64,000 nucleotides of DNA, taken from Kutzneria kofuensis (GTDB lineage Bacteria > Actinomycetota > Actinomycetes > Mycobacteriales > Pseudonocardiaceae). A program made the translations under genes and the position numbers. Shown piece after piece: positions 17,328 through 25,207 of this stretch; position 1 is the first letter of the stretch; each line of letters begins with the position of its first letter. The DNA lies in NCBI RefSeq assembly GCF_014203355.1, contig NZ_JACHIR010000001.1, positions 8,062,038-8,126,037 on the forward strand, read 5' to 3'. Below the pieces are notes generated by a model. It did not search any database, had not been told where the DNA came from, and was given only the letters and a program-made list of their open reading frames with translations.

Positions 17328-18446
17328 TTGATACCGCGTCTGAAGTCCTTGACCTGCCTGGTCGGCGTCGGACGGCTGATCGTCACCATCGACCCGCGCA
17401 GGCGGATCGAACTCACCGATCCCGACGGCCACGTGTTGTTCCTGCTGCGCCTGCTGGCCGAGGGGACGAGAGACCTCCCCGAGTTGGTGGCAACGATGCG
17501 TGGTCGTCGACCGCGTGTCAGACAGTCCGATGTGGAGAGTGCGCTGAGCGCGCTCGACGAACTCGGCTGGCTGGACAATGCGCGGGCCCCGAGGATGCTC
17601 AGCGACGAGCAGCGCGAACGCTACTTCAGCAACCTGGCCTTCTTCGACGTGTTCACCTCCCAGCGCCGCGGGCGTGAGGAAGTGCAGCGCCAACTGGTCG
17701 ACGCGCATGTGCTTGTCCTCGGCGTCGGCGGCCTCGGGTCGAGCGCCGTCCAGCATCTGGTGGGCCTCGGGGTAGGCCGCCTCACGTTGGTCGACTTCGA
17801 CACTGTCGAACAGCGCAACTTCGCACGTCAGTACACCTACACCCCGGCGCAGCTCGGCCAGTCCAAAGTGGAGCAGGTCGCCGCCTGGGTTCGCGCGTTC
17901 GACCCGGCAGTCCGGGTGACCGCGCTCCACCGGCAGGTCACCGGCGGGGGCATGGTCGCCGAACTGCTGGACGACGTCGATTTCGTGGTCTCGGCGATCG
18001 ACCAGCCGGCAGGAGTGGATCTCCAGGTGAATCGGGCCTGCGTGTCGGCCGGGGTGCCGTTCGTTCGGGGCGGACTGGCCTACGCGCAGGGGCTGTACTG
18101 GTCGGTCGACCCGGGCCGCAGCGCATGCCGGCATTGCCTTGAAACGCACCGGGAAGCGCAACGTCGCCAGGACACCAGCGGAGAGCTGTCCTGGCCGCGG
18201 GCACTCGAACAAGATCAGGTCAATCGCGCCATCGGACCGGTCGCGGGCATGCTCGGCGCGCTCGTGTCGATGGAGGCCCTGCGCTACCTCACTGGCGTGA
18301 TCGCCCCGGTTGCCGCCGGCACCTACCATCTGATCGATTTCACGGGCGACTGTCGGATCACGACCGAACCGTGGCCGCGGGACGACAAGTGCCCGGTGTG
18401 TGCTCTCGCGCCGGTGTCACGCTCGGCAGCGAGGCGCGCGTTGTGA
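17328..18446 (+). CDS. ThiF/MccB-like E1 adenylating enzyme with N-terminal peptide-recognition-like domain
   Basis: 372 residues from a TTG at 17328 (GAAGGA 6-7 nt upstream; TTG 17325 also possible). Residues 1-95 form a small mixed domain ending in a winged-helix-like part (DVESALSALDELGWLDNA), like the leader-binding regions of RiPP E1/cyclodehydratase proteins. The E1 core has VLGVGGLGSSAVQHLVGLG (nucleotide loop), DFDTVEQRNFARQYTY with the conserved Asp and Arg, and FVVSAID. Two CxxC pairs (CRHC near 266, CPVC near 354) form the zinc site. E1 enzymes activate carboxylates as acyl-adenylates. Its partner is probably the upstream peptide. The product could be a nucleotide-peptide conjugate, a thiocarboxylate or a ring; the sequence does not decide. 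Confidence 0.88.
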   Translation: MIPRLKSLTCLVGVGRLIVTIDPRRRIELTDPDGHVLFLLRLLAEGTRDLPELVATMRGRRPRVRQSDVESALSALDELGWLDNARAPRMLSDEQRERYFSNLAFFDVFTSQRRGREEVQRQLVDAHVLVLGVGGLGSSAVQHLVGLGVGRLTLVDFDTVEQRNFARQYTYTPAQLGQSKVEQVAAWVRAFDPAVRVTALHRQVTGGGMVAELLDDVDFVVSAIDQPAGVDLQVNRACVSAGVPFVRGGLAYAQGLYWSVDPGRSACRHCLETHREAQRRQDTSGELSWPRALEQDQVNRAIGPVAGMLGALVSMEALRYLTGVIAPVAAGTYHLIDFTGDCRITTEPWPRDDKCPVCALAPVSRSAARRAL

Positions 18447-19096
18447 CCGCGGACGGTCTGCCCAGGCGCCGTCGATACTGGCCACTGCTCGTCGGCACGT
18501 TCTTCGACGGCACGGTGTTGCTGGGCGCGCTGCTGGGCCGACTCGGCGGGCAGCTCCGCTGGTGGGAACTGGAGCCCGGCGCCGACAGGTTCCTGGCGGC
18601 ACTGGCATTCCTCCAACTGTCGCTCATCGCCAGCCAGTGCTTCGTCTTTCTGCGGACGGACATCTACGCCGTGCTGCTCACCGCCGCCGGCTGCTTCGAC
18701 CTGTGGCGGGTCAACCAGTTGCTCCTCCGGCGCAGGCTGAGGCTCATCACGCCGGCGCAGCGGCAGGAGCTCGACGCCGCCCATCCCAGGGATCTGGCGG
18801 TGGCCCGTTGGTACTGCTGGGTCTACATGGCCGGGCTTGTGCTGGCTGGCTGGTTCTTCGTCTGCTTCTTCGCTCCGGCCACCGTGCGTCTGCTGTGCTG
18901 GATCGCGCAGACGGTGGCCGGCGCCGAGCTCGCGGATCCTTCGTTCTGGGAGGCATTGGTCTTCGGAGCGGTCGTCCTGTCTCCGCAGATGGCGACTCTG
19001 GCGATAGCGGTTCGAGACATCAGCCGTCGGCGGCGTACGCGGGCTGCCGCTGGGCCGATGGGGCGACGACGAGTCTGGCCGGCGGTGCCCAGATGA
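18443..19096 (+). CDS. Membrane protein resembling the C-terminal half of RiPP-associated M50 proteases
   Basis: 217 residues; the GTG start overlaps the E1 stop (GTGA). Four membrane segments are visible: YWPLLVGTFFDGTVLLGALL, FLAALAFLQLSLIASQCFVF, WYCWVYMAGLVLAGWFFVCF and EALVFGAVVLSPQMATLAIA. The stretch FVFLRTDIYAVLLTAAGC followed by an LW-rich arginine segment closely resembles the region after the catalytic half in M50-like proteins of actinomycete RiPP clusters (from memory). No HExxH motif is present, so the zinc-protease half is absent. It may act in export, immunity or as a scaffold for the modified peptide. The missing half is not encoded just upstream, where the E1 gene lies. Confidence 0.65.
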   Translation: MTADGLPRRRRYWPLLVGTFFDGTVLLGALLGRLGGQLRWWELEPGADRFLAALAFLQLSLIASQCFVFLRTDIYAVLLTAAGCFDLWRVNQLLLRRRLRLITPAQRQELDAAHPRDLAVARWYCWVYMAGLVLAGWFFVCFFAPATVRLLCWIAQTVAGAELADPSFWEALVFGAVVLSPQMATLAIAVRDISRRRRTRAAAGPMGRRRVWPAVPR

Positions 19097-19644
19097 GCGA
19101 AGCGTTCTACGCCGTCACGTATACTGTCGGGCCGCTGATCATGGCCCTCGTGACGATCGGCATCGGCACACTCGTCACACAGATCCGGCGCGTCCGCGAC
19201 CGTGGAACGAAGAAGCGAAGTGGTTCCGAGCGCGTTGATCGCTGCACCGAAACGAGCTTCTACCGGAAGGGTGCGGACCTGATGCCGTCCATGGACGATC
19301 TCCAGGCGGAGTCCGTTACGTTGCGGATGCCTGCCCGCATCTGGGCTGGTATCGACGCCGGGATGGACAATGTCGTGTCCCTTGCCACTGTTGACGGCGA
19401 TGCGCATGCCGTACGCGTCGGGCAGGCCATCCGTGAGGCGGGCTGGGCCCAGGTTCCCTGGGTGGACGGGCTGTGGCCGCCCATGGACCAGATCATCTCC
19501 ATCCGGTTGACACGAGCTCAGTGGCGGTTCGCGGCCGATGAGGCGCGTGAGAGCGCCATCGACTACGAATCACTCCGTGACGAGGCGTCGGCGCAGTTGT
19601 GCAGAGATGCTCTCGCGGTGATCGAAGCCGCCGACGTGCCGTAG
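19093..19644 (+). CDS. Membrane-anchored hypothetical protein of the peptide locus
   Basis: 183 residues; the ATG overlaps the upstream stop (ATGA), so it is translationally coupled to the membrane protein gene. One N-terminal membrane segment (YTVGPLIMALVTIGIGTLV) is followed by a basic stretch and a soluble domain of about 115 residues (VTLRMPARIWAGIDAGMDN, IISIRLTRAQWRFAADEARE). I do not recognise the soluble domain. A second ATG at 19281 could start the soluble domain alone (AAGGG 9 nt upstream), which would make this two genes. Coupling suggests a role in peptide export, maturation or self-protection. The operon ends here; the next gene is convergent. Confidence 0.65.
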   Translation: MSEAFYAVTYTVGPLIMALVTIGIGTLVTQIRRVRDRGTKKRSGSERVDRCTETSFYRKGADLMPSMDDLQAESVTLRMPARIWAGIDAGMDNVVSLATVDGDAHAVRVGQAIREAGWAQVPWVDGLWPPMDQIISIRLTRAQWRFAADEARESAIDYESLRDEASAQLCRDALAVIEAADVP

Positions 19645-19716
19645 TGTGTCGCCGGTCGCCTGAATAGTGGGGCCAGCGACGGAGCGCCACATCCGCCGCC
19701 GGCCCCGACCTCGCCA

Positions 19717-20217
19717 CTACCGATACCACCGCTGCTGAGGACCGTTATTGCAGTTCCAGACCTGGACGACACCGGTGAGCGTGACGCCGTCCAGCGTTTG
19801 GGCGTCCAAGCACTTGTTCCAGTTCAGGCCGTTGTGGATCCTGTGGTCGGGCGTGAAGAACCACCGCTGCTGAGGACCTCCGTTGCAGTCCCAGACCTGG
19901 ACGGCGCCGGTGAGCGTACGGCCGTCCAGCGTCTGGGCGTCCAAGCACTTACTCCGGTTCAATCCGTTGAATTTGGTGCCGTCGCTGTTGTCGAACCAAT
20001 CCTGCTGAGGACCTCCGTTGCAGTCCCAGACCTGGACGGCGCCGGTGAGCGTGAGGCCGTCCGGCGTCTGGGCGTCCAGGCACTTGTTCCAGTTCAAGCC
20101 ATTGTGCAATTCCTGGCCCGAGGCGGCGGTCGCCGACGCGACATAGCCGTTCGCGGTGGTCAGCGCCACTGCCGTAGCCGCGGCGATGGTCAGTACGCAA
20201 GCTTTCTTTCCCGGCAT
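19717..20217 (-). CDS. Secreted ricin-type beta-trefoil lectin of three near-identical repeats
   Basis: 166 residues from ATG 20217 (GGGGAGGA 6 nt upstream; longer in-frame starts lack a site). Signal peptide residues 1-32 (VLTIAAATAVALTTANGYVA). The mature protein is almost nothing but three 45-residue beta-trefoil lobes, each with KCLDAQT, GAVQVWDCNGGPQQ or a close variant, and a final W (the QxW motif of ricin B lectins). A complete trefoil therefore forms with no catalytic partner. These domains bind galactose- or GlcNAc-containing glycans. It stands alone, convergent to the peptide locus. Confidence 0.88.
   Translation of the reverse strand: MPGKKACVLTIAAATAVALTTANGYVASATAASGQELHNGLNWNKCLDAQTPDGLTLTGAVQVWDCNGGPQQDWFDNSDGTKFNGLNRSKCLDAQTLDGRTLTGAVQVWDCNGGPQQRWFFTPDHRIHNGLNWNKCLDAQTLDGVTLTGVVQVWNCNNGPQQRWYR
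19726..20130. repeat. Three tandem 135-bp coding repeats in the lectin gene
   Basis: Units begin near 19726, 19861 and 19996, spaced exactly 135 bp (45 codons). The second and third share long identical runs such as CTGAGGACCTCCGTTGCAGT, and silent positions agree too. This indicates recent duplication or ongoing homogenisation within the gene. Confidence 0.8.
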
Positions 20218-20925
20218 CCGATCCTCCCCTTGCTCGGTGAAGTCATTGCGGCGAATTGCGTGGGCTCTTCGGAGGAGACGAGGCGGATGCCACCTGGGCG
20301 GCGGTACGCCGTGAGATTTGGCCGACACCGAGTGCGGTAGTGGATCCGCTGACCGCCACCAACGGCGCATCCTCGGCTGACGGAAGATGCTTCGGATTCA
20401 TTCTTGGCTTCCCTTGTGAATAACCGTTGGATTACCCTCGGGTGGCCGTCATGAGTCTCCTTCTTTGGTTTCGTGGCAACAACGACGGCAACGAAGAGCC
20501 GCATCGCTCTCGGTCGGACTATCGCCTACTGTGGCCCCGCTGCCGGTGGTCACGCTGCCCGAAACAAGTTAAGTTGGAAGAACCGCAAACCAGCTCTACT
20601 CGCGTCGCTCCAGTCCTGGCAAGACTGTGGCGTGGCATATGTTCACCCATGGCGCGGCATGGCCACGCAATTGTTTGTACCCGCAATCGAGGTCTTCTTG
20701 GCGGATAGCCGTGTTCGAAACGAGTGGGCATGAGTGCGCTTGGCTATGGTGCTGATCCGACGCCGGCCGAACTGGTCGAAGCCGGCCACGCCGCCGGCGA
20801 GCGGCCAGCCTGGCACCCTGCCGGCGGCGGCCTACTTCACCGTCGCGCCGTGCTGGACGACCGGCTCCCACCGAACGCCCGAGCACCATCGAGCGCTCCC
20901 GCGCCCTCGTTCCGTGCGCACGAGG
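20218..20925. other. Gene-poor, lower-GC stretch; only doubtful ORFs
   Basis: About 700 bp with visibly lower GC and no recognised gene. An 86-codon plus-strand frame (20473-20733, MATTTATKSRIALGRTIAYC start) and an overlapping 93-codon frame (20427-20708) both lack convincing ribosome sites and family signatures. The part next to 20217 must hold the lectin promoter. It may be a decayed gene. Confidence 0.5.
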
Positions 20926-22539
20926 TCAGGAGCTGGCCAGGTAGGCGCGCCAGCCCCCGTGTGCGGTGATCTCCCGCGTCGGATCGGCGCAGCCGGTGTC
21001 GGCGACGAAGCCGAGCACCGTCGTGCCGTCGTCCAGCGCAAGAGGTCCCAGGTGCAGCGGTGGCGCGATGCCGGGCAGCAGATCGGCGACGGCCGCGGCG
21101 GGCAGGTCCCACACCTCGACCTCGATGCCGCCCGGTCCGCTGCCCCGAACCAGGCCCGGTCGGGGAAACGGTCCGTCCACTGTGTACATCCGGTAACCGC
21201 GTGCGGTACGCGCCCTGCTGTGCAGGGTGCCGCCGAGCCGGACGAGGTCGGCGTTGGCCGGCTGACCGGTCAGATGTGCACCGGCCACCGCCAGCAGACC
21301 GCGTTCGGCGACCGGCCGCTCGGCCTCGCCGGTCCACCGGGCCGCCAGGTCGAGCAGCGGTCCGTCGGCGAACGCCGGCGCGATCAGCTGCACGCCGAAC
21401 GGCAGCCCGTCGGCGTCACCGGCCGGCACCGCGACCGCGCACAAGTCAAGCAGGTTCACCATGTTCGTGAACGTGCCGAGCCGCGCGTTCGTCCCGATCG
21501 GATCGGCGGCGACATCGGCGAGCCTCGGATGACCGGGCGTCACCGGCAGCAGGAGGGCATCGGCGCCGACGAACGTGGACTCCGCGATCGAACGCAGCCG
21601 GGCCAGTTCGCGCTGGACGGTGAACACATCGCCCGCGGTGAAACGGCCGCCCTCCGAGACGATCCGCCGCACCGTCGGGTCGACGCCCGGGCCGTTCAAC
21701 TGGTCGCCGAACGCCGCCAGCCGTTCGGCGACCAGCGCCGACCCGTAGAGCAGTCGGGCGGCAGCCAGGAACGGGTCGACGTCCACCGGCACGACGTGCG
21801 CGATCCGCGCGAGGTGGTCGAGAGCGGAGGCCCACGCCGCCGCGTAGGACGGATCGAGGTCCAGTGGTCGGTTCGGGACGGCGACCACTCGCATGCGTGC
21901 CGCGACGCCGTGTGGGAGTCGTGTCGGCATCGGCCGCGAATACGGGTCGTGCGGATCGGGGCCGGTCAACGCCTCCAGCACCGGCCGGGCGGCCGTGACG
22001 GTGCGGGTCAGTGTCGTCACGCAGTCCAGCGACGGGCACGCCGGCAGCACGCCGCGGGTGGACACCAGGCCCCGGGTCGGTTTCACGCCGACCAGTCCGT
22101 TGAACGCGGCCGGCACCCGTCCGCTGCCCGCGGTGTCGGTGCCGAGCGCGAACGGCACGACGCCCAGCGCGACCGCGCTGCCCGAACTGCTGCCACCGCT
22201 GACGTGTTCCGGCGACGCCACGCAGTGACATGCCCCGTACGGTGACCGGGTGCCGACCAGACCGGTGGCGAACTGATCGAGGTTGGTCTTGCCGATCGGA
22301 ACCGCACCGGCGGCGCGCAGCCGGTCCACGGCGACCGCGGACCGAGCGGCGGGTTCGGTCCGGTCCGGACACGCGGCGGTGGTCGGGACGCCCGCGACGT
22401 CGATGTTGTCCTTGACCGCGAACGGCATCCCGCCGAGTGGGCCGTCCGAGCCGTCGGGAGCGTCCGCCAGCACCGTGATGAAGGCGGGCTGGTCGACCTC
22501 GGCGGCCAGCTTGAGCGCGGTTCGCACGTCGTGGCTCAT
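20926..22539 (-). CDS. atzF: Allophanate hydrolase
   Basis: 537 residues; ATG 22539 overlaps the upstream stop (ATGA). The amidase-signature core has Lys in FAVKDNIDVAG, cis-Ser in HVSGGSSSGSAVALG and the nucleophile Ser in GTDTAGSGRVPAAFNG. The C-terminal ~120 residues (LVRLGGTLHSRARTARGYRM; GIEVEVWDLP) match the extra AtzF C-terminal domain, which separates it from ordinary amidases. It hydrolyses allophanate to ammonia and CO2 in the cytoplasm, the last step of urea-carboxylase and guanidine-carboxylase pathways. Last gene of the riboswitch-controlled operon. Confidence 0.92.
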   Translation of the reverse strand: MSHDVRTALKLAAEVDQPAFITVLADAPDGSDGPLGGMPFAVKDNIDVAGVPTTAACPDRTEPAARSAVAVDRLRAAGAVPIGKTNLDQFATGLVGTRSPYGACHCVASPEHVSGGSSSGSAVALGVVPFALGTDTAGSGRVPAAFNGLVGVKPTRGLVSTRGVLPACPSLDCVTTLTRTVTAARPVLEALTGPDPHDPYSRPMPTRLPHGVAARMRVVAVPNRPLDLDPSYAAAWASALDHLARIAHVVPVDVDPFLAAARLLYGSALVAERLAAFGDQLNGPGVDPTVRRIVSEGGRFTAGDVFTVQRELARLRSIAESTFVGADALLLPVTPGHPRLADVAADPIGTNARLGTFTNMVNLLDLCAVAVPAGDADGLPFGVQLIAPAFADGPLLDLAARWTGEAERPVAERGLLAVAGAHLTGQPANADLVRLGGTLHSRARTARGYRMYTVDGPFPRPGLVRGSGPGGIEVEVWDLPAAAVADLLPGIAPPLHLGPLALDDGTTVLGFVADTGCADPTREITAHGGWRAYLASS

Positions 22540-24572
22540 GCCCGCCACCGGTCCCGCTCGGCGGCGAACGCGGCCTCGCGCGCGGCCCGGAAGCGCGCGA
22601 TCTCCTCACCGTGCTGCCGCTCCAGGTCGGTGACCTCGGTCAGGCCGAACGTGGCCGGCCGTCTGTCCAGTTCGGACCGTCCGGCCAGGATGTCGGCCCG
22701 AAGATCGGCGAGTTCCTCGACACCGACCGGTCGGAACCGCAATCGGTCGAACTGGCGCAGCAGCCACGGCGGCTCGGCGGAGCCGGGCACGTGGCGCCAC
22801 ACCGGAACGGTGCGCCCGACCAACTGGTAGCCACCGGGTCCTTCCATGCCGTACACGCAGAGGTACACGCCGCCGATGCCGACCGCGTTCTGCGGCGTCC
22901 ACGTGCGCGCGGGATCGTACTTCGTGGTGACCAGCCGGTGCCGGGGATCGATGGGAATGGCCACGGGCGCGCCCAGGTACACGTCGCCGAGGCCGACGAC
23001 CAGATAGGTCGCGTCCCGCACGATGTCGAAGACGTCGGCCCGCTCGGCCAGCGCGTTGACCCGCCGGATGAACTCGACGTTGTCCGGGCACCACGGCGCG
23101 TCCGGCCGCACCGACCGGGCGTAGCGGGCCATCGCCTCGTGCGCCGCGGGGTGGTCGAACGCGATCGGCAGAGTCACCTCGCGCACGTCGAGGGTGACGG
23201 TCGCCGGATCGGGCACACCGGCGGCCAGCTCGTCCAGGACGTCGGCGAGACGCGGCAGCGGGCACGCGAGCGGGTCGACCCGCACCAACAGCGACCGCAC
23301 GCCCTCGACGATCTCCCGGACCCCGTGGACGACGGAGTCACGCAGCGCCTCGGCGAGTAGATGCACCCACAATCGCACCCGCAGGTCGAGCAGCGGGGGA
23401 CCGGCCTCCAGCAGCACGTGGTGATCACCGGCGCGCCGAACCACCACCGTCGGGGCGGCTGCGGTCGCCGGCCGGGACAGCAGCAGGCCGTGGTCGCGCA
23501 GCAGCTCGGGACGGACACTCGGCGGCGCCGACCGCGGTGCCGGAACACCGGCCAGCGACCGCTCGAACGCGTCGGACACGGCGGCGGTGGGGTCGGCGAG
23601 CAGCGCGTCGCGTTCCCGGTTGGCGGCGTCGGCCTCCTCCGGTGACACCAACACCAGTTGCACGACGTCGCCCGGCCGGGCCTGGGCGAACATCCAGCGA
23701 TCGGCGCGGATCACGGTGTACGGCACGACAAAGCCGCCGAGGCTCGGCCCGTCCGGACCGACCACGACCGGTGTGTCGCCGGACAGCATGATTCCGCCGA
23801 TCGGGTAGGCGCTGTCATGGATGTTGGACGGGTGCAGGCCCGCTTCGCCGCCGTCCGGCCGGGCCCACTGCGGTCGCGGCCCGACCAGCCGGACACCGGT
23901 GCGGTCGGCCCGGTGGTCCACCGTCCACGTCGCCGCCAGCAGCGCAGCGGCGCCGGCGTCGGTGAGGTGTTCCGGCGCGCCGTGCGGACCGGCCAGCACG
24001 CGCACCGTCCAGGTCGAGCCCAGCGGCGGCAGCACGGACGTGACGTCCACCGGGGCGGCGAGGTTCTCCTCGCGCCCCAACGGGATCGTGTCGCCGACCG
24101 TCAGCGCGCGGCCGGCGAGCCCGCCGAAGCCACCGAGCAGGAACGTCGCGCGGCTGCCGAACACCGGCGGCACCGCGACGCCGCCACCGATCGCGAGATA
24201 GGCCCGGAAGCCGGGTGCGCCACACGGGCCGACGTCGACGACCGAGCCGGCGCCGACGACGGCGACCGTCCCGGGTCGCAGGGGGCGACCGTCCACTGTG
24301 GCCCGATGCGCGGCTCCGGTGACGCAGACCGTGGCCCGGCGGTCGAAACGCACGACCGGGCCGGTGACCACCGCTTCCAGCCCGGCGGCCGACGCGGGGT
24401 TGCCCACCGCCGCGTTCGCCAGGGCGAAGGAGAGGTCGTCCCAGGCCCCGGAGGGCGGCACACCGACGTCCCACATGCCGCCGCGACCGGCCTGATCCTG
24501 CACGGTGGTCTGGGTTCCGGCCGCGAGCACCGTGAGGGTCGCGGCGCGCACGCCGTGGTCGACGACGGTCAC
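22536..24572 (-). CDS. Carboxyltransferase-only guanidine/urea carboxylase homologue (AHS2-AHS1)
   Basis: 678 residues from GTG 24572, overlapping the upstream stop (GTGA). Residues ~10-300 form the AHS2/KipA-type domain (VQDQAGRGGMWDVGVPPSG), then a linker, then AHS1/KipI (residues ~430-640: VYLCVYGMEGPGGYQLVGRT). This AHS2-then-AHS1 order is that of the carboxyltransferase part of urea/guanidine carboxylase. The full enzyme (about 1200 residues) also has a biotin carboxylase before and a biotin carrier after; both are absent. The protein begins and ends at the domain borders (it ends AAFAAERDRWRA where the carrier linker would start). No biotin-attachment MKM motif is present. Either the missing parts act in trans from elsewhere, or the reaction differs. 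Confidence 0.85.
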   Translation of the reverse strand: MTVVDHGVRAATLTVLAAGTQTTVQDQAGRGGMWDVGVPPSGAWDDLSFALANAAVGNPASAAGLEAVVTGPVVRFDRRATVCVTGAAHRATVDGRPLRPGTVAVVGAGSVVDVGPCGAPGFRAYLAIGGGVAVPPVFGSRATFLLGGFGGLAGRALTVGDTIPLGREENLAAPVDVTSVLPPLGSTWTVRVLAGPHGAPEHLTDAGAAALLAATWTVDHRADRTGVRLVGPRPQWARPDGGEAGLHPSNIHDSAYPIGGIMLSGDTPVVVGPDGPSLGGFVVPYTVIRADRWMFAQARPGDVVQLVLVSPEEADAANRERDALLADPTAAVSDAFERSLAGVPAPRSAPPSVRPELLRDHGLLLSRPATAAAPTVVVRRAGDHHVLLEAGPPLLDLRVRLWVHLLAEALRDSVVHGVREIVEGVRSLLVRVDPLACPLPRLADVLDELAAGVPDPATVTLDVREVTLPIAFDHPAAHEAMARYARSVRPDAPWCPDNVEFIRRVNALAERADVFDIVRDATYLVVGLGDVYLGAPVAIPIDPRHRLVTTKYDPARTWTPQNAVGIGGVYLCVYGMEGPGGYQLVGRTVPVWRHVPGSAEPPWLLRQFDRLRFRPVGVEELADLRADILAGRSELDRRPATFGLTEVTDLERQHGEEIARFRAAREAAFAAERDRWRA

Positions 24573-25207
24573 GGCGACCACCAGCCCAGCAGCCGCACCG
24601 GTGTGGGATCCCAGCCGTTGCAAGGGTTGTTCACCTGCGGGCAGTTGCTGATCAGCACCAGCAGGTCCCGTTCGGCGCGCACCTGGACGTGCTTGCCCGG
24701 CGCGGACACGCCGTCCGCGAACGTGAGGCCGCCGTCCGCGGTCACCGGGACGTTCATGAAGAAGTTGATGTTGTGACCGAGTCGTTGGGCGTCGATGCCG
24801 GCCGCCGCGCCGTGCCGCAGGAACGTCTCGCGACAGGCATGCTGATGGCGGGTGTGCTCGCCGTAACGGACCACATTGGACTCCTGCGCGCACGCGCCGC
24901 CGAGCGTGTCGTGCCGTCCACAGGTGTCGTCGGTGATGGTGGCCAGCACGTCCAGTCGCACCGACAGCAGGCGCGAACCGGTCGTCAGGTAGACAGCGCC
25001 CTGCTCACGGACGGTGTCGAAGGCGCTGTACCGGTTGTCCACGTCGGCGGCGTCGTAGAACAGCGTGTCCACGGCCTGGTTGCCGTGGAGGTCGACGATG
25101 CGGAACGTGCCGCCGGCCGGGATCGTGCCGAGAAAGCCGTCGCCCGCCTCGACGACGGTGTCCAGCACGGCCGTCGCGGGGTCGAACGCGAGTTCGGTCG
25201 CGGTCAC
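24569..25207 (-). CDS. DUF1989 urea-carboxylase-associated protein 1 (carboxyguanidine deiminase subunit)
   Basis: 212 residues; GTG overlaps the upstream stop. PAGGTFRIVDLHGNQAVDTL and LLVLISNCPQVNNPCNG are typical of urea-carboxylase-associated family proteins (DUF1989). Conserved cysteines (DDTCGRHDTLGGAC) suit a metal or catalytic site. In guanidine carboxylase operons the two DUF1989 proteins form carboxyguanidine deiminase, which makes allophanate from carboxyguanidine. Here it lies between its partner (25204) and the carboxyltransferase (22536), each with 4-nt overlaps, giving tight stoichiometry. Confidence 0.87.
   Translation of the reverse strand: MTATELAFDPATAVLDTVVEAGDGFLGTIPAGGTFRIVDLHGNQAVDTLFYDAADVDNRYSAFDTVREQGAVYLTTGSRLLSVRLDVLATITDDTCGRHDTLGGACAQESNVVRYGEHTRHQHACRETFLRHGAAAGIDAQRLGHNINFFMNVPVTADGGLTFADGVSAPGKHVQVRAERDLLVLISNCPQVNNPCNGWDPTPVRLLGWWSP

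Noticed and set aside
18400-19092. Single 414-codon frame joining the last two genes of the peptide locus
   Set aside because: The first part is out of frame with the four-TM gene; ATG 19093 with a 4-nt overlap explains the real start.
22536-24572. Assignment as 5-oxoprolinase subunits PxpB/PxpC (KipI/KipA)
   Set aside because: Domain order AHS2-AHS1 in one chain, the guanidine-I riboswitch, DUF1989 pair and allophanate hydrolase point to guanidine carboxylase instead.
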